DNA of 60,677 bases from JAVBNW01 sp031551255 (GTDB taxonomy: Bacteria > Bacillota > Clostridia > Christensenellales > UBA1750), in NCBI GenBank assembly GCA_031551255.1, contig JAVBNW010000055.1, positions 1 to 60,677 of the forward strand, written 5' to 3'. Both the position numbers and the translations under genes were made by a program. Under the pieces are notes generated by a model. The model saw nothing but the letters and a program-made list of their open reading frames with translations, was not told the DNA's origin and did not search any database. This document shows, in pieces, positions 59,773 to 60,677 of the stretch. The number at the start of each line of letters is the position of its first letter. Position 1 is the first letter of the stretch.

Positions 59773-60303
59773 ATGTTTCAAAAAAATTCCAACGAACTGG
59801 CCTATCCGTTTTTGTACGATGCGCCCGAGAGCCTTATGTGCGACCACGAAATCCTATCCGACGAGCTGTGCTCGCTGTGCGGCCTGATTCTCTCGCTCCT
59901 GCCCGCCGATACGACGCTCAAAGGTGAGCTCGAACATAGGATGCGCAAAATTTACGATTTGAATGGCTCGCTGCGCGGGCATTGCGCAATCGATGAAGAC
60001 GATCTTGCCGAGCTTTCAAAAAAATGCGACGAGTATTCCGTGTATTCGGTGAACGCGGGTTCGGTGTTCGTGTTGCCGGCGGGGTGCCCGGCCGCCTGCG
60101 CCGCGCATGTGGCGCGGGTGCGCGCCAAGGCTCTGGTAAGGCTTTTATATCGCGAACACGAGCGCGGCGGGGCGGTGGATGATAAGCTGATTCGCTATGC
60201 GAACCTTCTGTCGAACTATTTTTTCTTATTGGCGCTCAAGATCAACGCGCTGTGCGGCGTGAAGGAAATTCCGTTCGTTTCCAATTCTTACGGCGCTTCT
60301 TAG
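59773..60303 (+). CDS. PduO-like cobalamin adenosyltransferase (divergent)
   Basis: Protein of 176 residues. The C-terminal half, RVRAKALVRLLYREHERGG followed by YANLLSNYFFLLALKIN, resembles the conserved helices of PduO-type ATP:cob(I)alamin adenosyltransferases, where Arg and Asn residues hold ATP. The N-terminal ATP-binding stretch typical of PduO is not clear, so activity is uncertain. The cobalamin riboswitch and the binding-protein gene that follows support a role in corrinoid processing. GGGGGAGG lies five bases before ATG 59773. Confidence 0.7.
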   Translation: MFQKNSNELAYPFLYDAPESLMCDHEILSDELCSLCGLILSLLPADTTLKGELEHRMRKIYDLNGSLRGHCAIDEDDLAELSKKCDEYSVYSVNAGSVFVLPAGCPAACAAHVARVRAKALVRLLYREHERGGAVDDKLIRYANLLSNYFFLLALKINALCGVKEIPFVSNSYGAS

Positions 60304-60330
60304 AGTGGAAATTTAAGGGAGGATACTTTT

Positions 60331-60677
60331 ATGAAACGCTATAGGCTGATACCTGTTTTGCTCGCGCTGCTCTTGCTTCTGTGCTCCTGCTCGCCCGCGG
60401 CCTCGAGCGCCGCAAAGATCGAACTGACCGACGGCTCCGGGCAGGTGCTTGCGCTTGACAAGCCCGCTCAAAAAATCATCGCCATGATGCCCTCGGATGT
60501 CGAGATCCTCTACGCGCTCGGCGCTCAGGATCAAATCGTCGCCGTGGGCCAATACTGCGATTTCCCCGCCGAGGCGGCGGACAAGCCGTCCGTGGGCACG
60601 GGGGAGAACACCTCCGTCGAGCAGCTGATCGCGCTGAAGCCTGATCTTGTGATTATCGGCGTTATGGCGCAGACGGC
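60331..60677 (+). CDS. Cobalamin/iron-complex ABC transporter substrate-binding lipoprotein (BtuF/FepB-like), partial
   Basis: N-terminal 115 residues only; runs off the window. A lipoprotein signal peptide (hydrophobic run, then LLLCSCS lipobox) is followed by a short linker and a periplasmic-binding-protein type domain: PAQKIIAMMPSDVEILYALGA and LIALKPDLVIIGVMAQ, as in class III binding proteins. AAGGGAGG lies eight bases before the ATG. With the B12 riboswitch the ligand is most likely cobalamin or a corrinoid. Permease and ATPase genes probably follow. Confidence 0.88.
   Translation, partial: MKRYRLIPVLLALLLLLCSCSPAASSAAKIELTDGSGQVLALDKPAQKIIAMMPSDVEILYALGAQDQIVAVGQYCDFPAEAADKPSVGTGENTSVEQLIALKPDLVIIGVMAQT

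Noticed and set aside
1..60677. tRNA or rRNA genes
   Set aside because: No GTTCRA-type T-arm with matching acceptor stem and no rRNA segment was noticed on reading; a tRNAscan-SE run would settle this.

Overview
The window (about 60.7 kb, GC-rich, near 57-60% by eye) looks like a chromosomal segment of an anaerobic, fermentative member of the Bacillota (class Clostridia). Evidence: pyruvate formate-lyase with its activase, Rex, a cysteine T-box, a ZTP riboswitch, a SpoIIP-like protein, Gram-positive promoters with strong Shine-Dalgarno sites, and frequent GTG/TTG starts. Two different alpha-mannosidases (GH38, GH92), an AGE epimerase and a Cys-type sulfatase suggest a gut or other glycan-rich habitat. 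The taxonomic placement is inference; no rRNA or tRNA gene was seen.

Layout. 0-9.3 kb: GH38 alpha-mannosidase, iron alcohol dehydrogenase, aldo/keto reductase, MalT-like regulator, one unknown gene. 9.3-17.5 kb: AGCS symporter, then a ZTP-riboswitch-controlled pflB / unknown zinc-ribbon-like gene / pflA operon, then an enolase-superfamily enzyme with an Fe-S aldo/keto reductase. 17.5-26.5 kb: a defence and efflux block with an erm rRNA methylase behind a leader peptide, an FAD oxidoreductase, an MFS exporter behind a second leader peptide, an ABC exporter, a phosphodiesterase/phosphatase-fold enzyme, a second MFS carrier, and a methyltransferase behind a third short ORF. 26.7-34.3 kb: sugar isomerase plus PfkB kinase, a low-GC Cys-rich orphan, MATE exporter plus membrane MutS-like ATPase, sulfatase. 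34.3-42.1 kb: T-box-cysE-cysS-ferritin, then a four-gene operon (DUF2284, unknown, mannitol-dehydrogenase-like, metallophosphoesterase), then an AbrB-type membrane protein. 42.3-49.4 kb: autoregulated rex, VanW protein, PilZ protein, AgrC/AgrA-like two-component pair, PRPP synthetase. 49.5-54.1 kb: GH92 mannosidase, AGE epimerase, glycerol-3-phosphate dehydrogenase. 54.1-60.7 kb: membrane pyrophosphatase, SpoIIP-like protein with DUF1614, and a cobalamin-riboswitch operon running out of the window.

The most unusual structure is a dispersed family of five intergenic elements (9.3, 14.8, 21.3, 26.6 and 56.8 kb). They have MITE-like ends and are built from many near-perfect hairpins. The stems differ, but almost every loop fits one hexamer consensus, YTGMGR or its complement. 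Every copy abuts or overwrites a stop codon.

Other points of note: two or three leader-peptide attenuators in one drug-resistance block, a LytTR-type direct repeat directly upstream of the PilZ-gene promoter, a Rex operator on the rex start site, and a pyrophosphatase with the residues of the K+-independent class.
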